DNA of 64,000 bases from positions 124,001-188,000 of the forward strand of contig NZ_FNCA01000003.1 of NCBI RefSeq assembly GCF_900100715.1, written 5' to 3'. The notes under the pieces were generated by a model. The model was not told the origin of the DNA. It saw only the letters and a program-made list of their open reading frames with translations, and did not search any database. Both the position numbers and the translations under genes were made by a program. Positions within the stretch are counted from its first letter, which is position 1, and the number at the start of each line of letters is the position of its first letter. Positions 44,804 through 54,089 of this stretch are shown piece after piece. Source of the DNA: Methanolobus vulcani. Lineage in GTDB: Archaea > Halobacteriota > Methanosarcinia > Methanosarcinales > Methanosarcinaceae.

Positions 44804-45979
44804 TCAATCATTTTCGATAGCTTCTACAGGATCAAGTGAAGCCGCACGCCTTGCCGGATAGACACCTGCAACTATATTAATAAAGAAAGAGAAGATGATA
44901 GCGTAGATATAGTTCATGGCATCTGCCTTCAGCGGAAGTGTCGACAGTCCGAAGTACATGTCCTGAGGCAGAGATATTTGGTAGGAGGCAAGAGCTGTGG
45001 AAGCCAAATACCCCAGAACACATCCGACCAACACACCCATGGTGCCCAGTATCAGTGACTCGAAAAGGAATATCATTGTTATATTTCGCTTTGAAGCTCC
45101 CATTGCCATTAACATACCTATCTCTTTTTTCTTGTCCATGACAACTGTAAAAAGGGTATTTGCGATTCCAAATCCGGCTATCATGTATATAAGGCCATAA
45201 TAGAGCCATACGATCAATACCTGACTATTGAGAAGGTTAAGGATATCACTGTTTGCCTTTATCCAGCTTACGGCCTTAAGTCCTGTTTCCTGTTCAATTG
45301 AATTGGCTATGACATCCGCCTGGAAAGGATCCATTACTCTGACATCAATCTCACTGGCAACACCATTCTTTTGGAAGAAACTAAGGGCAGAGTCAAAACG
45401 CACGTATGCAAGACTTTCGTCTTTCGGTGTTCCGGTGTTGAATATCCCTATAATCTTAAATGAAGAAGAACCAAAACCCGGCATAACAACATCCACTGTG
45501 TCCCCTGTTTTCACTTTCAGATCATCGGCAAGCTTGTAGCCTATGACAATCCCATTGTTGCTTCTGCCAAGGGCAAAGAAATTCCCAGATACGATATGAT
45601 CGGATACATGCATTACAGCATCCTCTGCAACCGGATCTATACCGTTAAGACTTACACCTTTTGCATTGTCCTTGTGACTGATGGCCGCCTGTCCGACAAA
45701 AACAGGAGATACTGCCATGACACCATCCATGCCAGCTATCTGCTCAGAGTAATAGCTGTAAAAGTGAACATAGTTCTCATTCTGTTTCTGAATCGGAGAA
45801 CTCACTACAATATGAGGCGAGTTTTCCACAGTGGTTGAAATAAGCTCATCAGTAAACCCTGTCATCATTGACATGAGAACTACAATAACAGCTATGGCCA
45901 AAGCTACCGCAAATACCGCAAAGAACGTGAGTCGCTTTCGTGCGCTTATATGCCTCAGGGCTATTCTCAGTTCGAACAT
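44804..45979 (-). CDS. LolE/MacB-like ABC permease without adjacent ATPase
   Basis: A 391-residue FtsX-domain permease, paralogue of 43010: FELRIALRHISARKRLTFFAV, an outer domain (about 45-265), IANTLFTVVMDKKKEIGMLMAMG and end YPARRAASLDPVEAIEND. It is on the opposite strand, pointing toward the pyrophosphatase-like gene, which it may precede in one transcript. A solitary ATPase at 52098 may energise it. Confidence 0.9.
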   Translation of the reverse strand: MFELRIALRHISARKRLTFFAVFAVALAIAVIVVLMSMMTGFTDELISTTVENSPHIVVSSPIQKQNENYVHFYSYYSEQIAGMDGVMAVSPVFVGQAAISHKDNAKGVSLNGIDPVAEDAVMHVSDHIVSGNFFALGRSNNGIVIGYKLADDLKVKTGDTVDVVMPGFGSSSFKIIGIFNTGTPKDESLAYVRFDSALSFFQKNGVASEIDVRVMDPFQADVIANSIEQETGLKAVSWIKANSDILNLLNSQVLIVWLYYGLIYMIAGFGIANTLFTVVMDKKKEIGMLMAMGASKRNITMIFLFESLILGTMGVLVGCVLGYLASTALASYQISLPQDMYFGLSTLPLKADAMNYIYAIIFSFFINIVAGVYPARRAASLDPVEAIEND

Positions 45980-46073
45980 TGACCAGCTTCCAATATAGAA
46001 ATGATTTGACTGTTATTATATAACTATTTATGAAGCTATAAGATAAAAAGACAAACAACAATAAAAAAAGAAA

Positions 46074-46727
46074 TTAGCGTTTTCCTGAGGCAATCAGGAA
46101 AGCCAATACTGAAATAAAAAACTTGAAACCTGGAATATCATGAGATGGTTCGGTATTATTGACACTTTCATTGATAATTTCCGGTTCATCATCAATCTCA
46201 TAATCTACTGTGCTAAATGATTCACCAACTGTTATTTCCGGGCTGTACTCAAACAGGACAGGAACATCACTGATATTATCCTTCATAGCTTCCTGGTCGA
46301 AAATTGAATAAATTTCATTGATCAGAGATTCATTTACTTCAGTGCCTTCCGGAAATTGAACTGACAAATAACCTTGATAATTATAGCCATATGACATTAC
46401 AGAACCATTTGGTCTCATATATCCTGCCGTCATTTCTTCTCTTATGCCTGCTTTAACAGTGCTTAAATAGTTAAGCCAGTTTCTTTTTCCGGAATCACTT
46501 GTTATTAAAGGAACTTCACCCTTACCTAATATGTAATTATCATCCTGTTCTTCAAGTTGTTTGAATATCTGCGGAGTGAAATCAGGAAGTTCCGGTTTTG
46601 TATCAATATCCGATTCTGTTTGATCCGCACTCATGTTTGAAACTGCAGATGCGGCAACTACCAAATTAACCAATAAGAACACTGTTACGAATATGCCCGA
46701 TACCAGTTTAAGTTTACATTTGATCAT
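46074..46727 (-). CDS. Predicted secreted protein with PGF-CTERM-like tail
   Basis: A 217-residue protein: signal peptide (MIKCKLKLVSGIFVTVFLLVNLVVAASA), an acidic mature region with no recognisable domain, several N-glycosylation sequons (NESVNNTE) and the C-terminus IPGFKFFISVLAFLIASGKR. This tail again resembles a PGF-CTERM sorting signal. Start chosen at 46727; 46742 is also possible. Function unknown. Confidence 0.65.
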   Translation of the reverse strand: MIKCKLKLVSGIFVTVFLLVNLVVAASAVSNMSADQTESDIDTKPELPDFTPQIFKQLEEQDDNYILGKGEVPLITSDSGKRNWLNYLSTVKAGIREEMTAGYMRPNGSVMSYGYNYQGYLSVQFPEGTEVNESLINEIYSIFDQEAMKDNISDVPVLFEYSPEITVGESFSTVDYEIDDEPEIINESVNNTEPSHDIPGFKFFISVLAFLIASGKR

Positions 46728-46901
46728 AAATTCCCATTCCATAATCCTTCAAAATATTTTTAACATTCTAAAATATGAATTCACTACATATAATTTTTGC
46801 AGTTAAAATACATATTAATGTTTAATGTTCCAAATATCCAGATAACGGCACTGAAGAAAATAAACGATAACTCAAAACCAAAAATAGGAGAGAGATTGAA
46901 A

Positions 46902-47528
46902 TCACTGATGTGCAAATGCAAGCTCGATCCCAATTACAGAATAAATGCCAGCCTTCGCCCAGTTGATCTTCTTACCCAAACCCGGCTTTTCCATAATCTT
47001 AGTTCCTATCATTCCGGCAAAGAATGATACTATGAAAAAGACCACAATCGCCTGCGCAAAGAACACTGCACCCAGGAATATCATTTGCAGAGGGATGCTG
47101 CCGGAATCTGCATTTATGAACTGAGGCAGGAATGCAAGGAAGAACAGGGAAACTTTAGGATTTAAAATATTCATGAAAATACCTCTTCTGTAAAGTCGTG
47201 GCAGGTTCTTTTCTCTTACAGATTCAAGTGATGTGAGGCTGCCTCTTTCACGTATTGCCTTGTAGGCAAGGTAGAGAAGATAAATTGCTCCTGCATATTT
47301 CAGAAGAGAGAACGCCACAGCAGAACTGTATAATATCGCAGAGACTCCAAGTGCTGCCGCAGTTGTATGGAACAAAAGACCGGTGCAAAGACCGGTTGCA
47401 ATTGTCATGCCTGCGGTCTTTCCCTGAGATATGCTCTGGGTGAGCACGAAGAGAATATCAGGGCCAGGCAGGAGTGTGAGAGCTAACGAGGCTGCGATGA
47501 AGTAGAATAATTGAGTGGAGTCTATCAA
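46902..47528 (-). CDS. LysE/RhtB family amino-acid exporter
   Basis: A 208-residue six-helix transporter: FIAASLALTLLPGPDILFVLTQSI, GLCTGLLFHTTAAALG, the GIFMNILNPKVSLFFLAFLPQF loop and a terminal helix. LysE-family members export lysine, homoserine, threonine or leucine; the substrate here is unknown. The TTG at 47528 follows CAGGTGA; an upstream TTG at 47561 is less likely. Confidence 0.9.
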   Translation of the reverse strand: MIDSTQLFYFIAASLALTLLPGPDILFVLTQSISQGKTAGMTIATGLCTGLLFHTTAAALGVSAILYSSAVAFSLLKYAGAIYLLYLAYKAIRERGSLTSLESVREKNLPRLYRRGIFMNILNPKVSLFFLAFLPQFINADSGSIPLQMIFLGAVFFAQAIVVFFIVSFFAGMIGTKIMEKPGLGKKINWAKAGIYSVIGIELAFAHQ

Positions 47529-47681
47529 TTTGTCACCTGTTGTCAGGAAGTTGGAACTCAAATGTTAAATTGCTGATGCCTGAATGTATAAGGTATAAGG
47601 AGCTCTTTTTGTAGCGTCCAGCCTCTGCTATTGAATGAAATTCCAATAAACCGGGATGTCTTTGACAGAACCGAACTTTGT

Positions 47682-48233
47682 TCATAGATAAATATCAGCC
47701 AGTTGGTGAAGCATTTCATCTAATTGCTTATATTTGTCCATTCCAACCTTTTCCTTTACCAGAACCTCAAATTCTTCAAATAACTCCTGGTTTTCCTTAG
47801 CTGAAAGTTTCTTTTCAGCCATTGTGAAAAGCACTTTATTTTCTTTATCAAAGTGCTGAGCCAGGAGCTTGATATAGTTCTCCCCATACTTAATTATCTT
47901 TGAACGATCCCCAGAACCTATATTTTCATGATGGGAAAGAGCTTCACCTATTGCACTTGCGTATTCACGCCCAACTTTATGCTCGGCTATTAGCACCTCT
48001 ATTAATTTCTTAGATTCCTCACCGTTTATAGATTCCAGTTTAGGGAACAAAAATTCTTCTTCCTTCCCATGATGGCAGCCATCCACAAAAACAACCATAA
48101 AGTCATTTAATTGTTTAATGTGTACAGGGTCAACATTTTCCCCAGAATCAAGTCGTTCACAAATCCTTCCCAGTACATCGAGCATCAAACTTATTTCATC
48201 GTGCTCATGTCTCAAATCCTCAATACCCATCAT
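47682..48233 (-). CDS. Hemerythrin HHE-domain protein
   Basis: A 183-residue four-helix protein. Iron-ligand pattern: LRHEHDEI, the HHGKEEEFLFPKL motif, LIAEHKVGREY and LLAQHFDKENKVLF, all as in HHE proteins binding a di-iron site, used in oxygen or nitric oxide sensing or storage. GGGAGTGAT is upstream of ATGs at 48233 and 48230; an upstream GTG (48242) lies inside it. Monocistronic. Confidence 0.9.
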   Translation of the reverse strand: MMGIEDLRHEHDEISLMLDVLGRICERLDSGENVDPVHIKQLNDFMVVFVDGCHHGKEEEFLFPKLESINGEESKKLIEVLIAEHKVGREYASAIGEALSHHENIGSGDRSKIIKYGENYIKLLAQHFDKENKVLFTMAEKKLSAKENQELFEEFEVLVKEKVGMDKYKQLDEMLHQLADIYL

Positions 48234-48440
48234 TATTATCACTCCCGATTCGTTACTTCATCCATATGTGCAATTTCATGTTAAACGTATCTATTTTCAA
48301 CAATATCCGGTATCTGTATCAGATACTTCAGGAAAACATTAGACATGTGTAAAAATAAAACTCCATTTGCAAAACTAAACTATAAATAAAGCTTCTTATT
48401 ATGAACTATCCAGTTATTGACCTTATTTGGAGGAATTTGT

Positions 48441-49691
48441 ATCAAAATACCGATACCTTATGGAAAAGAATTTGTAGACCTTGAAGTGGAAATACCCCAT
48501 GAGGTCGTGTCACCTAATTTTGTAGAAGTAGGAGCAGAGTCTGAAGTAATAGACGAGGCGCTGAACAATCCTGTTGGAATGGAATCCCTTGAGGATTTTA
48601 TGAAGAACAGCGAGAGGATATTGATCCTTGTAAATGATGCCACAAGGCCAACTCCTACTGCAAAGATCCTCCTGAAAATGCGTGATATGCTAAAGGAGCA
48701 CGGAGCCGTAAGATTCATGGTTGCTACAGGTGCTCACAGAGGACCAACAGAGGATGAATTCAGGTACATCTTCGGTGAGATATACGACGAGTTCAAAGAG
48801 AACATATTCGTACACGATGCCCGCAAGGAAGAGGATATGGAATATCTTGGCGTGTCAAGCAACGGAACCCAGATGTACCTCAACAAGATGGTGAATGAAA
48901 GCAAGAACATCATCGTCATCGGAAGTGTTGAGCCTCATTATTTCGCAGGTTATACTGGCGGAAGGAAGGCATTCCTGCCGGGAGTTGCTTCCTACAAGAC
49001 CATCGAGATGAACCACAAGCATGCACTATCAGAAGCTGCACAGCCGCTTGCCATCAAAGGAAATCCAGTTGCAGAGGACATGGAAGATGCAATGAAAGTG
49101 CTGAAAGACCTGAACGTATTCTCAATTCAGACTGTCCTCACAGCAGACCACGGACTCTATGCAACTGTTGCCGGTGACCTTTTCAAATCATTCGATATTG
49201 CAGTTGAGAGAGCAAAAGAGGTATTCTGCTCAAATTGCAGCCGCAAAGGCAATATTGTACTTACCGCTGCGCCATATCCTATGGATATCGACCTCTACCA
49301 GTCTCAGAAAGCACTTGAGAACGGCAAGCTTGCACTGGAAGATGGCGGAGTCATCATCCTTGTATCAAAATGCAGGGACGGTGTTGGAGATGACACATTC
49401 CTGAACCTGCTCTGTTCTGCGAATACATGCGATGAAGTCATGTGTAAAATCGACGAAGGCTACAAGCTTGGATACCACAAGGCTGCCAAGATGGCACAGA
49501 TAGGAGTATATGCTGAAATGTGGGCAATCTCAGACCTGCATGATGATACTATCAAAATGGCAAAGCTCCAGCCATGCATGGATATTCAGGAAACATTCAA
49601 CAGGGCTGTTGAAAAAGTGAAAGAGCAGGGCAAGGAACCATATGCTGTTATTTTACCACAGGGTAGCCTCACCGTACCGCTGCTTGAATAA
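48441..49691 (+). CDS. larA: LarA-family (nickel-pincer racemase-like) protein
   Basis: A 416-residue DUF2088/LarA protein. TGAHRGPTEDE holds the equivalent of His108; EPHYFAGYTGGRKAFLPG holds His174 and the Lys184 that carries the nickel cofactor; NHKHAL follows. LarA interconverts lactate or other 2-hydroxyacids; the substrate here is unknown and larB/C/E are not nearby. The frame is open to a TTG at 48417, but GGAGG at 48429-48433 is spaced for an ATC at 48441, giving MKIPIPYGKE, the usual LarA start. A TATA box is at 48379-48390. Confidence 0.88.
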   Translation: MKIPIPYGKEFVDLEVEIPHEVVSPNFVEVGAESEVIDEALNNPVGMESLEDFMKNSERILILVNDATRPTPTAKILLKMRDMLKEHGAVRFMVATGAHRGPTEDEFRYIFGEIYDEFKENIFVHDARKEEDMEYLGVSSNGTQMYLNKMVNESKNIIVIGSVEPHYFAGYTGGRKAFLPGVASYKTIEMNHKHALSEAAQPLAIKGNPVAEDMEDAMKVLKDLNVFSIQTVLTADHGLYATVAGDLFKSFDIAVERAKEVFCSNCSRKGNIVLTAAPYPMDIDLYQSQKALENGKLALEDGGVIILVSKCRDGVGDDTFLNLLCSANTCDEVMCKIDEGYKLGYHKAAKMAQIGVYAEMWAISDLHDDTIKMAKLQPCMDIQETFNRAVEKVKEQGKEPYAVILPQGSLTVPLLE

Positions 49692-49765
49692 CTGGACCCT
49701 TCAACCCTTTTTTTGATTAAGAAAATAAAGAAAAAGAGAAAAGCAAGTTTGAACTGTTATTCAGT

Positions 49766-51040
49766 TCAAATCTGCATATAACGTGCTGCCTCACCAAGAT
49801 CCTCTTCAATTCTGAGGAGCTGGTTGTATTTTGCAGTACGTTCGCTTCTTGCCGGTGCCCCAGTCTTGATAAGGTCAGCACCAATTGCAACTGAAATGTC
49901 AGCGATCGTTGTGTCCTCGGTCTCAGCGGAGCGGTGACTTACAACAACACTGTAACCGTTGCGATTTGCCATGTTAGCTGCATCGAATGCCTCTGAGAGG
50001 GAGCCTATCTGGTTGACCTTCAGCAGAAGTGAGTTTGCAGCACCCATTTCAACACCCTTTACAAGACGGTCTACGTTTGTAACGAAGAGGTCGTCTCCAA
50101 CAATGAATGTGTCCCATGCATCATTGGTCAGTGTTGCGAAGTCCTCAAAAGATTCCTCGTGGAATGGGTCCTCAATAAGGATGATAGGATAGGTTTCAAT
50201 AAGCTCAAGATAATAATCAATAAGCTCAGCAGGTTTTAAGAGCTTGCCATCGATAGAATAGGTTTCTCCGTCAAAGAATTCTGAAGCTGCCGCATCAAGA
50301 CCAATGCTGATCTCCGTCTCTGTGTATCCTGCTTCCTCAATAGCACTTACAAGAGCATCAAGAGCATCATGGGTCATCTCAATAGATGGTGCGTATCCGC
50401 CTTCATAACCAACATTAGTTGCCGAGCCGCCGTACTTTGCCTCGAGTATCTTACCAAGTGCATGATATGTCTCAGTACCCATGCGCAGTGCTTCGGAATA
50501 GGTGCTTGCGCCCTTTGGCTGAATCATGAACTCCTGAATGGAAAGTGCATTTCCTGCGTGTTTTCCACCGTTAAGGACATTCATTGTAGGAACTGGGAGA
50601 GTATATGCATTTATACCGCCAAGATAGCGGTACAGTGGCATATTGAGTGAATCTGCTGCTGCCCTTGCAGCCGCCATAGAAACACCAAGGATCGCGTTTG
50701 CGCCAAGTTCCATCTTGTTCTCAGTACCGTCCAGAGCAAGCATAAGACCATCGATCTCGCGCTGCTTTCTGACATCCATGCCCAGAAGCTCTGCTTCTAT
50801 AGCGGTGTTGACATTATCAACTGCGTCAAGAACACCTTTTCCAAGATAGCGTTCTTCCTTGTCGCGCAACTCAAGTGCCTCATTACTTCCTGTGGAAGCA
50901 CCGGAAGGAACACTTGCCCGGCCGAATCCGTTAGAAGTATAGACATCTACTTCAACGGTAGGGTTTCCTCTGGAGTCAAGAATCTCACGTGCGTGAATCT
51001 TTTTTATCTTATAACTTTTGTCATCATCAATATACGGCAT
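49766..51040 (-). CDS. eno: Enolase
   Basis: A 424-residue phosphopyruvate hydratase: HAREILDSRGNPTVEVDVYTSNG, GASTG, GGKHAGN, LIEDPFHEES (metal ligand Glu and Asp), GDDLFVTN, and the catalytic VVVSHRSAETED. Interconverts 2-phosphoglycerate and phosphoenolpyruvate. AAAGGTGGAAT precedes the ATG at 51040; an upstream frame to 51106 is rejected. The gene diverges from the HTH regulator at 51209. Confidence 0.97.
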   Translation of the reverse strand: MPYIDDDKSYKIKKIHAREILDSRGNPTVEVDVYTSNGFGRASVPSGASTGSNEALELRDKEERYLGKGVLDAVDNVNTAIEAELLGMDVRKQREIDGLMLALDGTENKMELGANAILGVSMAAARAAADSLNMPLYRYLGGINAYTLPVPTMNVLNGGKHAGNALSIQEFMIQPKGASTYSEALRMGTETYHALGKILEAKYGGSATNVGYEGGYAPSIEMTHDALDALVSAIEEAGYTETEISIGLDAAASEFFDGETYSIDGKLLKPAELIDYYLELIETYPIILIEDPFHEESFEDFATLTNDAWDTFIVGDDLFVTNVDRLVKGVEMGAANSLLLKVNQIGSLSEAFDAANMANRNGYSVVVSHRSAETEDTTIADISVAIGADLIKTGAPARSERTAKYNQLLRIEEDLGEAARYMQI

Positions 51041-51208
51041 CCTATTCCACCTTTGACTTGGTTTAACACCTACTTTGCAATTACCGTATATATTGTTACC
51101 GTTCACTTCTTTTCAATTCAACGCTTGAACGATAATCACAGGCATATCTGCTAAAACTAAATTATATTTACATAAATTATATAAACTTAAAAGTATTATA
51201 GTAACCAA

Positions 51209-51595
51209 ATGAAAAGCGGAGATACTGATCTTTTAAGCGGAAAAGGCTATGAAATAATCGAACTTTTACAGGGACTGGAAGTACCCAGAACCGAAGCCAT
51301 CTCTATTGCATGTCTTGTATGTGGAAATGAACTAACCTCACAGAACATTGAACAGGCATCGGGCCTCAGGCAACCGGAAGTCAGTATTGCTATGCGTCCT
51401 TTGAGAGAAAAAGGATGGATAGAAGAAAGAAGTGAAAAAAAGAATACTGACAAAGGAAGGCCTGTAAAATATTACAAACTCATTGTACCTTTTGAGGAAA
51501 TAGTCAAAACCTTTGAGTCAAAAGCTCTCAGAAAGAACATGGAAATGGTTGAAGCCCTTGAGCAACTCAAGGAACTTAGTGGTAATGGTGAGTAA
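51209..51595 (+). CDS. Winged-helix regulator divergent from enolase
   Basis: A 128-residue protein with a winged helix (GNELTSQNIEQASGLRQPEVSIAMRPLREKGWIEERSE) and a C-terminal coiled-coil helix. The Cys in SIACLVCGNEL may be a redox site. A TATA box (attatataaac) is 25-30 bases before the ATG with no ribosome binding site, so the mRNA is likely leaderless. Sharing the promoter region with eno suggests, but does not prove, control of enolase. Confidence 0.82.
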   Translation: MKSGDTDLLSGKGYEIIELLQGLEVPRTEAISIACLVCGNELTSQNIEQASGLRQPEVSIAMRPLREKGWIEERSEKKNTDKGRPVKYYKLIVPFEEIVKTFESKALRKNMEMVEALEQLKELSGNGE

Positions 51596-51623
51596 GACCT
51601 GAATTTCGCAAACTCAGAATTTT

Positions 51624-52070
51624 TCAGCTTTTATCCGAGAAACATACCGGAGCAAAGCCTTTCTCCTTATCGAAGACTCTACTTGCGGAGATGCCGGAAA
51701 TCTCCATGATGAATACCTCTACAACCATGAAAACCTCACTATTTTCACGCAGACATCCTGTTTTAGTAGATTCGCCACGGCCTGCTGCGGAATGAAGATG
51801 GATCTTAGGTTTATCATTCTCCCAAAAGATATTTCCTATTCCTATAAGTTCATGTGCATCATGGATGCGAGCCCATTGAGGATCCGGAGGTACAATATTT
51901 TCTTTAGGGCCGACAACAAGATTGGCTTCTTTCACAGCACCAAGCATCGTGAACATTGCCGACCTAATATCCTCTGAAACTGCAAGACTTTCAAGTTCCT
52001 TAAGAATGTCATCTCCATGGTCAAGACGAACAGTAAATACCCTATCTATGCTACCCTGTGAATATTCCAT
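51624..52070 (-). CDS. PPC/DUF296-domain protein
   Basis: A 148-residue protein with the plant-and-prokaryote-conserved DUF296 fold: TVRLDHGDDILKELESLA, SAMFTMLGAVKEANLVVG and the KIHLHSAAGR metal-type motif. Archaeal members form trimers and are proposed DNA-binding or metal-dependent proteins; function unproved. Possibly cotranscribed with the ATPase gene 27 bases upstream. Confidence 0.88.
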   Translation of the reverse strand: MEYSQGSIDRVFTVRLDHGDDILKELESLAVSEDIRSAMFTMLGAVKEANLVVGPKENIVPPDPQWARIHDAHELIGIGNIFWENDKPKIHLHSAAGRGESTKTGCLRENSEVFMVVEVFIMEISGISASRVFDKEKGFAPVCFSDKS

Positions 52071-52097
52071 ATGATCACCTCTCTGCCAGATACCAGA

Positions 52098-52793
52098 TCA
52101 AGCAGAATCCGATGCTATACGTCCATCTACTATTCTGACGATACGATCAGTCTTCCTGGCCATCTCCTCATCATGAGTAACAAGAATAAAGGTTTGTCCC
52201 CTGTCCCGGTTAAGCTGCCTTAGAAGTTCATATATTCTGTCGCTGGATTTAGTATCCAGATTTCCTGTAGGTTCATCACCTATGACAATCCCAGGATTAT
52301 TGGCAAGAGCTCTGGCAATGGCAACTCTCTGGGCCTGACCTCCGGAAAGCTGATTTGGAAGGTGATCCATACGGTCACCCAACCCTACATCTTCCAGAAG
52401 TTTAGCTGCGATCTTCTTTGCATCGCTGCGTTTCATTCCACCAATAAGGAGAGGCATCATCACATTTTCAAGTGCATTGAAATCAGGCATAAGATGATGA
52501 TACTGGAATATGAAACCCAGAACTTCATTACGCACCTTGGAACGCTCTTTTTCCGACATATCTGTAACGACCCTTCCATCTATGGTTATGCTACCGGAAG
52601 TAGGAGTGTCCAGAATACCAATCATATGAAGAAGAGTGCTTTTTCCCGAACCGGAAGGACCTGTTATAGAAAGGAACTCACCCTTTTTAATATCAAGGTC
52701 TACATTGTCAAGAGCATGGACTTCCACACCATCCATATATATCTTGGAGAGACCTCTTGTCCGTATAATAAAAGAACCGTCATCATCAGCCAA
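52098..52793 (-). CDS. Solitary LolD/MacB-type ABC ATPase
   Basis: A 231-residue nucleotide-binding protein: Walker [11 protein letters not shown] loop FIFQYHHLMPDFNAL, signature [15 protein letters not shown], Walker [13 protein letters not shown] (D preceded by G rather than the usual LLAD), H loop THDEEM. No permease is adjacent. It differs from the three module ATPases and could serve the two permeases at 43010 and 44804. Start TTG at 52793 behind AGAGG. Confidence 0.9.
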   Translation of the reverse strand: MADDDGSFIIRTRGLSKIYMDGVEVHALDNVDLDIKKGEFLSITGPSGSGKSTLLHMIGILDTPTSGSITIDGRVVTDMSEKERSKVRNEVLGFIFQYHHLMPDFNALENVMMPLLIGGMKRSDAKKIAAKLLEDVGLGDRMDHLPNQLSGGQAQRVAIARALANNPGIVIGDEPTGNLDTKSSDRIYELLRQLNRDRGQTFILVTHDEEMARKTDRIVRIVDGRIASDSA

Positions 52794-52901
52794 ATAAAAA
52801 CCTCTGGTAACTTTATTTGGACTTAGACTATTTCAATCTATTTGATTTATAAGGAAAAAATCAAAACGAAAATAATAATAAAAAACAAAAAGAAGAAAAG
52901 A

Positions 52902-54008
52902 TCAGTAAGACGGATCCATTCCGTCTATCTGTGAAAATGCACGATCGACTTCTTTGACAGTAGCCACACGTTCTTTCTTATCGCGTTCGTATTTAATAGC
53001 ATCAACTGCTATGGAATAAAGATTCTCAAGTTCAGATGCTGACTCCAATGTCAGTACTGCCAGAACCTGTGGAAGTTCGCCATTCCTTACAATGATACCT
53101 TTAAAGACATGACCCACTGCACTGGATAACTTCTCGACTTCCGTTGAGATCTCATCGATACTGAGACGTTCCTTGTCACCTCTGATAATAACCATGGCTC
53201 TGCTTGCTTCTTTATAGACATCACTTGAGAACAGGAGACCTGAAGGCGACAGGGCTTTCTGAATAGCACTTCTTACTGGCATATCTGTGTCCGCTTCATA
53301 GAAACCGATGGTTGCAAGTCCTGCACCACCGCTCATGACAGTCTTGAAGTCACCAAGGTCGGTCACCATCATCATTTCACTGTCAAGCGCATCAAGAAGG
53401 AAAAGAAGACGTCTGGCAACCATATCATTGATACCATTATAGGCGGATTCGACATTGCCGCCCATCTGTTTCAGGAACTGGTTATCAGCCAGTATGATAC
53501 CATCAGCACCGCTCTCGCGGATGTCTCTCAGACAGAAAGCAGCATTTTGAAGATAAAGGGTTCCTTCTTCCCTGAAAGGAAGTACAACAACTGCATAAAC
53601 AGGATAATCGTGTCTTTCTTTCAGTTCTTTCACAAGCATTGGAGTAAATGATGAACCGGTTCCACCAGATGCGGATGTTATAACAAAACATACATCAAAA
53701 TTACCTCTCTCCTCTATCTGACGCATAATATGAGTCTTGTTATCTTCAAAAACGTGTTTCCCAACATTTCTGTTAGCTCCGACACCGTGCAAATGAGGAA
53801 TGTGTATCCTGTCCTTTGCCTTTGTGAATTTCATCTCTTTGAGATCATTCACAGCAGTGTTGATGGCAATGGTCTGTACATTGCTTTTGTATTTTTGTTG
53901 AGAATAGAATTTGGCTAAACGACTTTTTTTACCGAAAGCTTCCCTGTTAATAGCATCCAGTATGCGGTTTCCGCATTGGCCGTTACCAACGATGAGTATA
54001 TTGAGCAA
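52902..54008 (-). CDS. Tubulin/FtsZ-superfamily GTPase (CetZ-like)
   Basis: A 368-residue cytoskeletal GTPase. N-terminal ILIVGNGQCGNRILDAI resembles the tubulin GQCGN loop; the GTP tubulin signature is SASGGTGSSF, and the T7 loop is VTDLGDFKTVMSGG. It lacks the FtsZ C-terminal partner-binding tail and is of the non-canonical archaeal type (CetZ group), which controls cell shape in haloarchaea. The ORF ends with DPSY. It lies 81 bases downstream of a COG1361 surface gene. Confidence 0.82.
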   Translation of the reverse strand: MLNILIVGNGQCGNRILDAINREAFGKKSRLAKFYSQQKYKSNVQTIAINTAVNDLKEMKFTKAKDRIHIPHLHGVGANRNVGKHVFEDNKTHIMRQIEERGNFDVCFVITSASGGTGSSFTPMLVKELKERHDYPVYAVVVLPFREEGTLYLQNAAFCLRDIRESGADGIILADNQFLKQMGGNVESAYNGINDMVARRLLFLLDALDSEMMMVTDLGDFKTVMSGGAGLATIGFYEADTDMPVRSAIQKALSPSGLLFSSDVYKEASRAMVIIRGDKERLSIDEISTEVEKLSSAVGHVFKGIIVRNGELPQVLAVLTLESASELENLYSIAVDAIKYERDKKERVATVKEVDRAFSQIDGMDPSY

Positions 54009-54089
54009 GTTATTCCTCCGAGTAGTAATATAATTATATATAAATAAATCTTATGATAAATCCAGTTTACATTAACTGTAACTCTTGTA

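Noticed and set aside
28610-46000. Genomic island inserted by an IS element or integrase
   Set aside because: No transposase, integrase, tRNA-adjacent direct repeats or clear base-composition change was seen; gene duplication explains the block better.
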